Part shown: piece after piece, positions 17,055 to 25,430 of the stretch
Layout of the letters: each line of letters opens with the position of its first letter
How positions within the stretch are numbered: position 1 is the first letter of the stretch
Source: Candidatus Woesearchaeota archaeon
GTDB lineage: Archaea; Nanobdellota; Nanobdellia; Woesearchaeales; WJIZ01
Assembly: GCA_014729995.1 (NCBI GenBank)
Contig: WJIZ01000042.1
Location: 1-61,592 of the forward strand
Direction: 5' to 3'
Length of the DNA stretch: 61,592 nucleotides
Program-made: the position numbers and the translations under genes
Notes under the pieces: model-generated
Told to the model about the DNA's origin: nothing
Database searches by the model: none
What the model saw: only the letters and a program-made list of their open reading frames with translations

Positions 17055-17642
17055 TCTCTTAAGTTTTTTCTTGTACTGGTTCAGTTTCTCTTCTATTTTA
17101 TGCAGCCTTGCGGGATGTATTGACCTGTCTTTCTTCAGCCTGTTATAGCTTTCTTCCAGTCCCACAATCTTGTCCCTTAATTCTTCAACCTGCTTTCTCT
17201 TGTGTTCCTCTTCTACCGTATTGCCTAATTTATGGACTTTATTCTTTACAGAGTCCTTTTTCCTGTGCACTGTTTCAATGGCTTCCCGCAGCCCGGTCAT
17301 TGACTGGACAGCTTTCTTTAGTTCCTTGTTTTCTTCCCGCAATCCAGCCCTTTCTGACTTCAGCTCATCCAGCTCTTTTTCTAATCTGCGAAGCTTTTTC
17401 ATTACAGAAACAGGCATCCTCTTATCCCTGCCCAGCTGCGAAACATTTACCTCTTTTTCAAGCAGGTCATCTATCCTGCTGTTTAATTTACCTATCTCTG
17501 CATGCAGGCCTTTTTTTTTCAGCTTGTCCAGGTGTGAGTCAAGGTTTTTTTTGGAGTTCTCCCTGTCATAATACCTTTTAGATACTATACAGAGGTGCTT
17601 CATGAACTTCTTCAGCTGAAAAGGGTTGATTTGCTGCTGCAT
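17049..17642 (-). CDS. Coiled-coil protein
   Basis: The 197-residue protein is almost entirely charged heptad sequence. There is a likely coiled coil from about residue 35 to 190, for example LRRLEKELDELKSERAGLRE. It has no membrane helix or enzyme motif. It lies 2 bp downstream of another coiled-coil gene, so the two are probably co-expressed and may form a scaffold or chromosome-associated complex (inferred). Confidence 0.65.
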   Translation of the reverse strand: MQQQINPFQLKKFMKHLCIVSKRYYDRENSKKNLDSHLDKLKKKGLHAEIGKLNSRIDDLLEKEVNVSQLGRDKRMPVSVMKKLRRLEKELDELKSERAGLREENKELKKAVQSMTGLREAIETVHRKKDSVKNKVHKLGNTVEEEHKRKQVEELRDKIVGLEESYNRLKKDRSIHPARLHKIEEKLNQYKKKLKRL

Positions 17643-17644
17643 AT

Positions 17645-18130
17645 TTATTTCCTGAAGAAGCCCCTCTTTTTCTGGCTTTCGGGCGGCGAAGGCGCATTCA
17701 TGCTGTCCTGCTTATTCTGCTGCCCGGGAGGGGGCATATTAGGGAACATTGGGGGGGGCATATTCTTGTCTGGCGGGACAGAAGGCGGATTATTGGGCGT
17801 GTCGAAAGGCCCTTGCTGCTGCTGGAATTTCTCGCCAAAATGCCTGGGTGCTTTCTGTCTCTCGGGGAATTTCTCTTTCACTATATCAGAAAGAGCGACC
17901 ATGCCTTCTGCAATAATCTTGTTCTGCTCAATTATCTCGTCCAGCTTGTCCATCAGTGGCCTGACCTGCTGACTAAGCGCCTTTTCTTCCTGCTCTTCAA
18001 GCTTCATCTCATCTGTAGCTGACCTGAATATCTCAAGCAGGGTATCCATATGCTTGGTCAGGTTATTCACAGATTTTAGAAGCTCATTTTTTGATTGCGG
18101 CATGACACCATATGGTTCAATATCAGCCAT
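17645..18130 (-). CDS. Coiled-coil protein with Pro-rich tail
   Basis: The first ~105 residues of this 161-residue protein are helical and heptad-like (NLTKHMDTLLEIFRSATDEM and similar). The tail from about 108 is rich in Pro, Gln and Asn (NNPPSVPPDKNMPPPMFP) and ends with the basic QKKRGFFRK. Cytoplasmic helix plus disordered Pro-rich tail proteins of this kind are common in DPANN genomes and have no known function. It pairs with the coiled-coil gene downstream. Confidence 0.65.
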   Translation of the reverse strand: MADIEPYGVMPQSKNELLKSVNNLTKHMDTLLEIFRSATDEMKLEEQEEKALSQQVRPLMDKLDEIIEQNKIIAEGMVALSDIVKEKFPERQKAPRHFGEKFQQQQGPFDTPNNPPSVPPDKNMPPPMFPNMPPPGQQNKQDSMNAPSPPESQKKRGFFRK

Positions 18131-18215
18131 TTTATCATCCTCTTTTATTGATTTGACTATTATAAAGCTATCTTGAATGTTATCGTTTATAAAGTTAACG
18201 TTGGCTCCTGCTTAG

Positions 18216-19457
18216 TCATTTTTTCTTTACAATAACCTCTATTATCCTGTTTCCCTGCACTTTCTTTATGGTAATGTCCAGCTCATCCAGGCTTATCTGC
18301 TCATTCTCATCAGGTATCCTGCCTGCCTTGTTCAGTATATAACCGGAAAAAGTATCATAGCCTTCCTCTGTGCTGAGCTTTGTCCTAAGCTTTCTGTTCA
18401 CATCCTCTATGTCCGCTTTTCCCATTACTTTCCATGACTTTTTGCCCATCTTAACGAACTCGGGCTTGATTTTTTCTGTCTCGTCCCTTATCTCGCCAAC
18501 TATCTCCTCGAGAATATCCTCCATAGTGACCAATCCAGAAACTCCGCCGTGCTCATCCACAATTATAGCCATCTGCTGGTTCTTTTTCTGTAGGAATTTC
18601 AAAGTTTCGTCAATCTTTTTTGTTTCTGGGATGAATGCAGCCTGCCTCATCAGCTTTTCTATAGGGATATTATACCTTTTTTTCTTTATGTAATCCAGCG
18701 CATCCTTAAAATAGAAAATGCCCACTATCTTATCTCTTGTCGATTCAAATACAGGCAGCCTTGAATAGTGCTTTTTCTTTATTATATCGAGCGCATCCTT
18801 AAGCTTTGACTTCACGTTTATCATGATCATGTCTGTTCTCGGAACCTTGATTTCATCCACATCAGTATCGTCAAACTTGAATATTCTATGGATAAGCTCT
18901 TTCTCCTGCTTGTCTATGCCGCCCTCTTCCCTTGCTATGTCCACGATATTCCTGACCTCTTCTTCCGTTATTTTGGGCTGCATCAGCTTCACCCTAAAGA
19001 CGTGGACTGTAAGGAAATCAAAAACCGCTATTACAGGGTAGAGTATTATGCTTAGCCAGTAGACTATGGGGGCCATGATGAGTGATATAGAGTTTGCATG
19101 GCTTGTCGCAATGCTCTTTGGGACTATCTCACCGAATAACAGGATAAGAAAAGTCATTATTCCTGTTGCATAAGCAAGGGGGCTGAACTCGAATATCTTT
19201 AATGCCGCATTTGTCGCGATTACAGAAGCAGCTATATTTACAGCATTGTTGCATATCAGGAGTGTAATAAGCATCCTGTGGGGAGTTTCCTTCAGCCTGC
19301 TTAATGCAACGCTGCCTTTTTTCTTTTTTTTCAGGAAGAATCCTACCTTGAACCTGCTTACAGAAATAAGGGCTGTCTCAGAGCCGGAGAATATCCCGCT
19401 CAGCCCGATTAATATTATGAGGGATATAATCTCACTGGCAGTTATCATCATATTCAC
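18216..19457 (-). CDS. CNNM/CorC-family CBS-domain transporter
   Basis: The 413-residue protein starts with a DUF21 membrane domain of three to four helices (residues 5-140, with GIFSGSETALISVSR). Two CBS domains follow (about 205-325, with PRTDMIMINVKSKLKDAL and AIIVDEHGGVSGLVTMEDILEEIVGEI), then a C-terminal CorC_HlyC domain. Homologues export Mg2+ or Na+ and sense nucleotides through the CBS pair. Older annotations call them hemolysins. Confidence 0.9.
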   Translation of the reverse strand: MNMMITASEIISLIILIGLSGIFSGSETALISVSRFKVGFFLKKKKKGSVALSRLKETPHRMLITLLICNNAVNIAASVIATNAALKIFEFSPLAYATGIMTFLILLFGEIVPKSIATSHANSISLIMAPIVYWLSIILYPVIAVFDFLTVHVFRVKLMQPKITEEEVRNIVDIAREEGGIDKQEKELIHRIFKFDDTDVDEIKVPRTDMIMINVKSKLKDALDIIKKKHYSRLPVFESTRDKIVGIFYFKDALDYIKKKRYNIPIEKLMRQAAFIPETKKIDETLKFLQKKNQQMAIIVDEHGGVSGLVTMEDILEEIVGEIRDETEKIKPEFVKMGKKSWKVMGKADIEDVNRKLRTKLSTEEGYDTFSGYILNKAGRIPDENEQISLDELDITIKKVQGNRIIEVIVKKK

Positions 19458-19571
19458 TGTTTATATTTTTATATATAAATGCTTCTATTATTTTTATAAT
19501 AGTTAGTATAACAGAATCTTGGAAAAATCAAAAAGCCAAAATTTAAATATGCATAATAAGATTCCTGCCTT

Positions 19572-19655
19572 ATGGAGAAGAAATGCATGCATTGCGGCAC
19601 GGAATTGGATAAGGAGGATAGTTTTTGCCCTGCGTGCGGCGAAGATATAGATTAA
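19572..19655 (+). CDS. 27-residue zinc-ribbon miniprotein
   Basis: The ATG opens a 27-codon frame, MEKKCMHCGTELDKEDSF then CPACGEDID. Two CxxC pairs separated by 11 residues make a minimal zinc ribbon. An AATTTAAATATG promoter-like stretch lies about 30 nt upstream. It immediately precedes a YkgJ-type zinc-binding protein, so the two may be co-transcribed. Confidence 0.6.
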   Translation: MEKKCMHCGTELDKEDSFCPACGEDID

Positions 19656-19666
19656 GGATTTCTAAG

Positions 19667-20152
19667 ATGAGATTTAAATGTAATAAGCTGGTTAGCTGTG
19701 TTTCCTGCGGGGAGTGCTGCAGATTCAGCGAAGAGCCAGGCTTAAGCGATGCTGAAGAGGAAAGGATTAAGAGGGCATTATTCCGCAAAACAGGGACAAT
19801 CTACTTATATGCCTTTTCAAGATATACAATAAGCATAACCAAACAGGAGAAAGCTGTTCTGGAAAAAGAAGCTGAAATTAAAGGCATAAGCATAAGCATA
19901 CTTCCCAAGAAAATATTTATCACAAGAAGCGGAATACATATTTATGATTATTTTATCGATGCAAAGGCATGCCCTTTCCTTGTGAATAAAAGATGCGTTA
20001 TTTATGAGAAAAGGCCGTGGATATGCAGGCAGTTTCCAAGAATAAGCTATGATAATGCTGATTTTATCAAATTTCAGAATAGCAATGAGATAGTAAAGGA
20101 TGATTATGGAAAATGCGTGAACCTTGCTTCAGGCACAATTGGTATGCCCTAA
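19667..20152 (+). CDS. YkgJ-family cysteine cluster protein
   Basis: The 161-residue product carries the CxxCxxCC zinc/iron cluster motif CVSCGECCRF near residues 10-19. A second pair lies in ACPFLVNKRCVIYEKRP and a third in WICRQFPR, the full pattern of the UPF0153/YkgJ family. The function is unestablished; roles in metal-dependent modification have been suggested. The frame starts at MRFKCNK, 11 bp after the zinc-ribbon gene. Confidence 0.85.
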   Translation: MRFKCNKLVSCVSCGECCRFSEEPGLSDAEEERIKRALFRKTGTIYLYAFSRYTISITKQEKAVLEKEAEIKGISISILPKKIFITRSGIHIYDYFIDAKACPFLVNKRCVIYEKRPWICRQFPRISYDNADFIKFQNSNEIVKDDYGKCVNLASGTIGMP

Positions 20153-20168
20153 AAATTCCATCAAAAGC

Positions 20169-20429
20169 TTATTGTTCTCTTTGTTTGTATGTATCATAGC
20201 TTCTAAAAAAAATCCGCTCTCCCGGCAATTCTGAAAAAGAGGCTATATCGGGTTCTGATAATTTCTTTCCTATTATTAATTTCAGGCCTTTTTTTATGAA
20301 TCTAGCGAATTTAAAGAGTGTATTTATCCTGGGCAGGATGCCTTCGCGCTCTTCCGATACCTCTTTTGTCAGGGTCTTCCTGCTTTGAGAATTGTAATCA
20401 CTAAAAGTTACTACATCCGCTCCAATGCA
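20169..20429 (-). other. Open frame without a start codon behind argS
   Basis: About 86 codons are open on the minus strand, overlapping the end of argS. The inferred protein is coherent and basic (for example LPRINTLFKFARFIKKGLKL) and ends in YDTYKQREQ. No ATG, GTG or TTG lies in the usable part. It is therefore a decayed gene, a gene with an unusual start, or chance. The interval otherwise holds nothing else. Confidence 0.35.
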
Positions 20430-22072
20430 TCAATTCCAAGCAAATCCAGCGAATTCTTCAGTGCCTGCCTGAAGGCCTGCACTAGCCGGATCCTGAATGC
20501 CTCTTCCTCCGAGCCTATTACCTTACAGGCAGTATAAAACTCGTTGAAGTCCTGCGCTAGCTTATAGCTGTAATTCGCTATTATGCCCGGATTCAGCGAG
20601 GAGGCTGCTTTTCCAACCATTGAAGGGAGCTCTGCGATTCTCTTTAAGAGCAGTATTTCTTTTTCATGCAGCTCAGGAATGGCTAATCTCCCTGCCTTAT
20701 CCCCCTTCCTTATTATCGATGAGGCCCTTGCGTAGCTGTATTGGAGATAGGGCCCTGTATTGCCCTCGAAATTGACAGACTCTTCCTTATTGAATATGAT
20801 TTCCTTGTTGGGATTTTGCTTCAGCATTGAATACTTCATCGAGGCGATTGCTATTGCCAGGGCGCGCTTTTCCAGCTCTTTTTCGGAAAGCTTCCTATGC
20901 CTTTTTTTTATCTCTTTTTTTGCAAAATCAACCAGCTCTTTCCTGAAATCGCTGTAAAGGATGTTATCCCCTGTCCTTGAGGACATCTTTCCATGAGGCA
21001 GCTTGAGCAAGCTTACGGGAACGTGGATGCAGCTGTACTTAAGCTTCATGAGCTCCAAAACCCTGAACACCTGCTTAAGATAGTGCTCCTGCTCCTTCCC
21101 AACAACGTAGATGGATGTATTGACTTTGAATTTGCTGAATTTCCTGGCTGCCAGTGCAATGTCCTTGCCGCCGTAAAGCACGGTGCCGTCTTTCCTGAGC
21201 ATGAGGAAAATTCCGAGATTATATCTTTCCAGGTTTACTATTGTTGCGCCGTCTGACACTTCGGCCACTTTTTTATCAAGCAGCTCCCGGGAAATCTTTT
21301 TTGCTGGTGATTCAAGCTCCGACTCGAAGAAATATTCATCAAAGCCAGTGTTAAGCTCTTTGTATATTTCTTCAAGTGAATCAAGGCAGAGCTTTCTTGT
21401 TTTCTGCCACAGCTTGTTTAGTTTTTCATCTTTTCTTGAGTCAAGATTTTGGTTTATCTCATCCACTTCCTGCTGTAATTCAGGATTATGGCTGAGCCTT
21501 TTTACTGCGTCTACATATATATGGGCAAACCATGATTCGTCTTTTTTTATCTTTTCCTTCGAATGGAATTTTTTATAGCACCACAGCCATTTCGCTACGT
21601 GCATTCCTGTGTCGCCCTGGTAATTCGCCCTTATTACATTCTTTCCTGTAAATTCAAGGATCCTTGCAAGGCTTTCCCCTAATGATGTTCCCCTTACATG
21701 GCCGACATGGAATGCTTTGTGAGTGTTAGCCTGGGAGAATTCAACCATCACTTTTTCTTTCTTAGAGGCTATCTTCCCGAATCCTTCTTTTTGAGCCAAT
21801 ACTTTTTTTATCGTGTCTCGTGCTATTGCTCTCCTGTCTATGAAGAAATTTAGGTAGGGGCCTTTTGCTTCTGTCTTCTCTATAAAGTCAGATTTCAGAT
21901 TAGCCTTAAGCCCTGAAGCTATTTCCGCAGGATTCTTCTTCAGCTTTTTTGAAAACTGGAAGCACGGCAGTGCAAAATCCCCCAAAGAAGCATCAGGAGG
22001 GATCTCCAGGACTATTTCTGAATCTATATGCTTTTTAATGAGCTTTTTTATTTTTGCCCTGTATTCTTCCAT
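20411..22072 (-). CDS. argS: Arginyl-tRNA synthetase
   Basis: The 553-residue class I enzyme charges tRNA-Arg. It has the HIGH-type motif HVGH (about 122-125), the KMSKS-type KMSSRTGDN, and the all-helical anticodon domain ending in the family-typical LLGIDALERM. A TTTTATAAATA promoter about 25-30 nt upstream supports the ATG at 22072 over an upstream TTG. It is divergent from hpt. Confidence 0.96.
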   Translation of the reverse strand: MEEYRAKIKKLIKKHIDSEIVLEIPPDASLGDFALPCFQFSKKLKKNPAEIASGLKANLKSDFIEKTEAKGPYLNFFIDRRAIARDTIKKVLAQKEGFGKIASKKEKVMVEFSQANTHKAFHVGHVRGTSLGESLARILEFTGKNVIRANYQGDTGMHVAKWLWCYKKFHSKEKIKKDESWFAHIYVDAVKRLSHNPELQQEVDEINQNLDSRKDEKLNKLWQKTRKLCLDSLEEIYKELNTGFDEYFFESELESPAKKISRELLDKKVAEVSDGATIVNLERYNLGIFLMLRKDGTVLYGGKDIALAARKFSKFKVNTSIYVVGKEQEHYLKQVFRVLELMKLKYSCIHVPVSLLKLPHGKMSSRTGDNILYSDFRKELVDFAKKEIKKRHRKLSEKELEKRALAIAIASMKYSMLKQNPNKEIIFNKEESVNFEGNTGPYLQYSYARASSIIRKGDKAGRLAIPELHEKEILLLKRIAELPSMVGKAASSLNPGIIANYSYKLAQDFNEFYTACKVIGSEEEAFRIRLVQAFRQALKNSLDLLGIDALERM

Positions 22073-22156
22073 GAAAGCTTTAAAAAGCAAGGCTATTTAT
22101 AAAAATTTGGTTAAAATCAGATAAGAATTTAAATGCCGAATTTTACAAGCTGTTAA

Positions 22157-22645
22157 ATGAAAATAAAAAAGCTAATTCCGGAAGTAAAAATAAAAAAGAA
22201 AATAAAGCACCTTGCCATAGCTGTGAAAAGGGATTTCGGGAATAATGTCCGCTGCATTGTCGTCTTAGACGGAGCACAGAATTTTTTTTCAGTTCTGGAA
22301 AAAGAGCTGGAAAAGCTCGGCATGACGGTGAAAAGCTCATTTATACGGATAAAGAGCTATAAGGGAAAGAGAAGCAGCGGAAGGCTCGATGCTGAAAGCA
22401 TCCCTGAAATCAAAGAGCAGAATTTGCTCATAGTTGATGACATCCTCGATACAGGGCTTACACTCTCTTATCTCAGGAAGAAGTTCCCTGGTGCCAGGGC
22501 ATGTGTGCTGCTCGACAAAAGAGTAAAAAAAGATGCCAGGGCTGATTATGTCGGATTTAAGATACCCGATAAATTTGTGGTTGGGTTCGGCCTTGACTAT
22601 GAGGAGAAATACAGGGAATTAGGCTATATCGGATATATTGAATGA
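22157..22645 (+). CDS. hpt: Hypoxanthine phosphoribosyltransferase
   Basis: The 162-residue enzyme salvages hypoxanthine or guanine with PRPP. The PRPP loop LLIVDDILDTGLTL is intact. The C-terminal KFVVGFGLDYEEKYREL-YIGYI segment is the HPRT signature for base and Mg2+ binding. It begins the purine-salvage neighbourhood and converges on apt with no gap. Confidence 0.93.
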   Translation: MKIKKLIPEVKIKKKIKHLAIAVKRDFGNNVRCIVVLDGAQNFFSVLEKELEKLGMTVKSSFIRIKSYKGKRSSGRLDAESIPEIKEQNLLIVDDILDTGLTLSYLRKKFPGARACVLLDKRVKKDARADYVGFKIPDKFVVGFGLDYEEKYRELGYIGYIE

Positions 22646-23176
22646 TTATTCCCCTTCAAACTCAACCAGGGCAAAGACCTTATATTCCGCTTTCTCCAGC
22701 TTTTTCCTGCCGCCCACCTCTGGAAGGTCAACTATGAACGCGCATTCCGCAATCCTGCCGCCCAGTTTTTCTATTAGCTGTGCAGCTGCAAGCGAAGTGC
22801 CTCCTGTAGCCAGCAAGTCGTCAACAAGAAGCACGTTCTGGCCTTCTTTCACTGCATCTGCATGTATTTCTATAGTGTCCCTGCCGTATTCAAGGTCATA
22901 GGTGACGGATTCGCATTTATGCGGCAGCTTGCCATTCTTCCTTAAAGGCACAAAGCCTAAACCGAGCTCATGTGCAATTATCCCGCCCAGGATAAAGCCC
23001 CTTGCCTCGATGCCTGCAACAATATCTATTTTCGCGCCTTTGTAGCGCCTGGTGAATTCGGATATGATATCCTTTAAGCCGTCTGCATCCTGCAATAGGG
23101 TGGTTATGTCGCGGAACATGATACCCTTTTTAGGGAAATGGGGGATAGTGCGTATTTTTTTCTTTATATGCTCCAT
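22646..23176 (-). CDS. apt: Adenine phosphoribosyltransferase
   Basis: The 176-residue protein has the APT layout: FPKKGIMFRDITTLLQD at about 14-30, the EARGFILG loop, and the PRPP motif VLLVDDLLATGGTS. It converts adenine and PRPP to AMP. It is co-oriented with and one base from the methylthioadenosine phosphorylase gene, which releases adenine, so the two catalyse consecutive steps. Confidence 0.96.
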   Translation of the reverse strand: MEHIKKKIRTIPHFPKKGIMFRDITTLLQDADGLKDIISEFTRRYKGAKIDIVAGIEARGFILGGIIAHELGLGFVPLRKNGKLPHKCESVTYDLEYGRDTIEIHADAVKEGQNVLLVDDLLATGGTSLAAAQLIEKLGGRIAECAFIVDLPEVGGRKKLEKAEYKVFALVEFEGE

Positions 23177-23177
23177 C

Positions 23178-23972
23178 CTAATCGCCCCCTATTATTGCGC
23201 TTTTGTATGCTGTCATGCATTCGCATTTATCGTGGCAGATTTTTGGGATGCTGTCAAGCAGCAGCTTGGTCACGCTTTCAGCATTCTTCTTGAAAGTTTC
23301 GAGCACCATTTTTATGTCCACTGCCTTTTCTGACTCGTGCCAGCAGTCATAGTCTGTTGACATGCACACGACAGCATAGCAAAGGCCAGCTTCCCTTGCG
23401 AGAACGCATTCAGGAACAGTGCTCATGTTGATAACTGAGCCGCCCCATAAGCGGAACATGTTTGACTCTGCTTTTGAGCTGAAGCGCGGCCCCTCGATTG
23501 TAACCACTGTGCCTTTCTCATGGATATTAAGCGCCAGTTCCTTTCCCGCCTCAATCAGCTGTTTTCTCAATTGCCCGCAGAAAGGCTCTGCCATAGGGAT
23601 ATGGCACACATTGCCCGAATCATAGAAGGTTGAAGCCCTCTTGGTTGTCCTGTCTATGAACTGGTCTGCAATAACAAAATCGCCCGGCTTTATCTCTTCC
23701 CTCAAAGAGCCGCAGGCGCTTGTAGCAAGAATATGTGTGCAGCCTTTCTGCTTTAGCGCGTATATGTTTGCCCTTGAATTTACGGCAGTTGGGTGGATAG
23801 TGTGCTTTTTCCCATGCCTTGAGAGTATGGCAACATCTGTCCCGCCGATGCTGCCCTCGACTATAGCAGAGCTTGGGGTCCCATAAGGAGTCTCAACCTC
23901 TGTTTCTTTGGGCTGTTTCAGTAGCTTTGGATTTTCCAGGCCTGAGCCGCCGATTATTCCTATCCTGACCAT
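23178..23972 (-). CDS. mtnP: S-methyl-5'-thioadenosine phosphorylase
   Basis: The 264-residue enzyme cleaves methylthioadenosine to adenine and methylthioribose-1-phosphate. It has IGIIGGSGL at the start, [37 protein letters not shown] and the base-binding STDYDCWHE. The start at 23972 follows AGGTGA at 6 nt, and the GTG three codons earlier is less likely. The gene sits between a paralogue upstream and apt downstream. The C-terminus contains an unusual CHDKCEC cluster. Confidence 0.95.
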   Translation of the reverse strand: MVRIGIIGGSGLENPKLLKQPKETEVETPYGTPSSAIVEGSIGGTDVAILSRHGKKHTIHPTAVNSRANIYALKQKGCTHILATSACGSLREEIKPGDFVIADQFIDRTTKRASTFYDSGNVCHIPMAEPFCGQLRKQLIEAGKELALNIHEKGTVVTIEGPRFSSKAESNMFRLWGGSVINMSTVPECVLAREAGLCYAVVCMSTDYDCWHESEKAVDIKMVLETFKKNAESVTKLLLDSIPKICHDKCECMTAYKSAIIGGD

Positions 23973-23977
23973 TTTTT

Positions 23978-24676
23978 TCACCTGTTCTTCTTTATGATTT
24001 CCATTATTACCTTTAGTGCTTTTTTGAAATTCTTATTCGCTGCTTTCTCAACAGCGCTTTGGCTTATTTTTCCTTTAGCTATCCCGTTGGCGTAATTGTC
24101 AACTGTGCATAGGGCTGCATAAGGAATAGCCAGCTCTCTTGCCAGTGTAGCTTCCCTGGCAAGGCTCATTCCGATAATGTCGCCCCATTTTTTAATGATG
24201 CTTATCTCTGCCTTTGTCTCGTATCTTGGGCCTTTAGCCTGGACATACACAGCCTTGTTTTTTGCCTTTAATTTCGCTTTCTTTGCAGCAGCCTTAAGCC
24301 TTTCCCTCATTTCTTTATTCAGCTCGGGTGTTACACACTTCATCTCGAACTCGATAAAGCTATCTGGAAAGAAATCTACATAGTCATCAGGAATGACAAC
24401 AGTTCCCGGCTTTATTGCTTCTTTCAGCGAGCCTGTGGAGCATATGCCGAATATTTTTTCAGCTCCGAGAAGGTTTAAGGCGCATAAGTTTGCCTTATGG
24501 TTTATCTTATGAGGGGGTATAGTTTTGTTTTTTCCGTGCCTGGGAAGGAAAATTACCTTTCCCTTTACAAAGAGCAGGACATTCCCGTACATTGTCTTGA
24601 CTATCTCCTGCTTAAAGCCCCTTAAAAAAGCCCTGCTGTCAAAACCCGAGCCACCTATTACAGCTATCTTCGGCAT
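23978..24676 (-). CDS. Purine nucleoside phosphorylase of the MTAP family
   Basis: This 232-residue paralogue of MtnP shares [29 protein letters not shown] and [11 protein letters not shown]. Its base pocket differs, reading TVDNYANGI where MtnP has STDYDCWHE. That substitution resembles 6-oxopurine-specific members such as methylthioinosine or inosine/guanosine phosphorylases, so a hypoxanthine/guanine nucleoside substrate is likely (inferred). It leads a three-gene salvage operon with mtnP and apt. Confidence 0.85.
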   Translation of the reverse strand: MPKIAVIGGSGFDSRAFLRGFKQEIVKTMYGNVLLFVKGKVIFLPRHGKNKTIPPHKINHKANLCALNLLGAEKIFGICSTGSLKEAIKPGTVVIPDDYVDFFPDSFIEFEMKCVTPELNKEMRERLKAAAKKAKLKAKNKAVYVQAKGPRYETKAEISIIKKWGDIIGMSLAREATLARELAIPYAALCTVDNYANGIAKGKISQSAVEKAANKNFKKALKVIMEIIKKNR

Positions 24677-24749
24677 TTAGGTAAAAATTGGAATATCTTT
24701 TATATATTTTTTTAATCCACGTGCGCAAGCCCGTCTGATTACAGGCAGG

Positions 24750-25370
24750 CTATTTGGGTGCGCCTTGCCTGATATATCGCGCCAGCTCCTCAATAGAGAT
24801 AATCCTCAGGTTATGCTTTTCAGCAAAGCTTTTCAGCTCTTCAAGCTTTGCAGCATCCCCTTTTTCATTAAGAATCTCGCAGATAACTGCAGCAGGATAA
24901 ATGCCTGCTATTTTGCATATGTCTATAGCTGCTTCCGTATGGCCGGGCCTTTTTAGGACTCCCCCGTCACTATACTGCAGGGGAAATACATGGCCGGGCC
25001 TTGACAAATCCCCCGGCTTTGTCTCCTTATTTATCAATGCCTTTATCGTATCTGACCTGTCATGGGCGCTTATGCCTGTCCTGTCATTTTTTAAGTCAAC
25101 AGAAACAGTGAACCTACATCTGGTTATCTCTGTGTTTTCCTTATCGCGCACCATTAGGGGAATGTCCAGCTCATCCAGCCTCTGTTTCAGCATGGGCACG
25201 CATATAAGGCCACGGGCTTTCTTTATCATAAAATTTATTTTTGACGGCACAGCCTTTTCCGCCGCCAGTACCAGGTCGCCTTCGTTTTCCCTGTTTTCAT
25301 CATCAACAACAACTATAAACCTGCCCCTTTGCAAATCCATTGCTGCTTTGCTTATTGCTGAAAAGCCCAT
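24750..25370 (-). CDS. ribB: 3,4-dihydroxy-2-butanone 4-phosphate synthase
   Basis: The 206-residue enzyme makes the four-carbon riboflavin precursor from ribulose 5-phosphate. DDENRENEGDL (about 22-32) binds the two metals, and the GISAHDRSDT, SRPGHVFPL and GHTEAAIDI motifs are all present. It stands alone, not fused to GTP cyclohydrolase II, which is encoded separately at 39 kb. The gene lies downstream of ribD in the same orientation. Confidence 0.96.
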   Translation of the reverse strand: MGFSAISKAAMDLQRGRFIVVVDDENRENEGDLVLAAEKAVPSKINFMIKKARGLICVPMLKQRLDELDIPLMVRDKENTEITRCRFTVSVDLKNDRTGISAHDRSDTIKALINKETKPGDLSRPGHVFPLQYSDGGVLKRPGHTEAAIDICKIAGIYPAAVICEILNEKGDAAKLEELKSFAEKHNLRIISIEELARYIRQGAPK

Positions 25371-25430
25371 AACTTGAAAGAAATCTGCGCATTTAAAAAA
25401 CTGATGGTAGCAATTACAAATAAATGGGTA

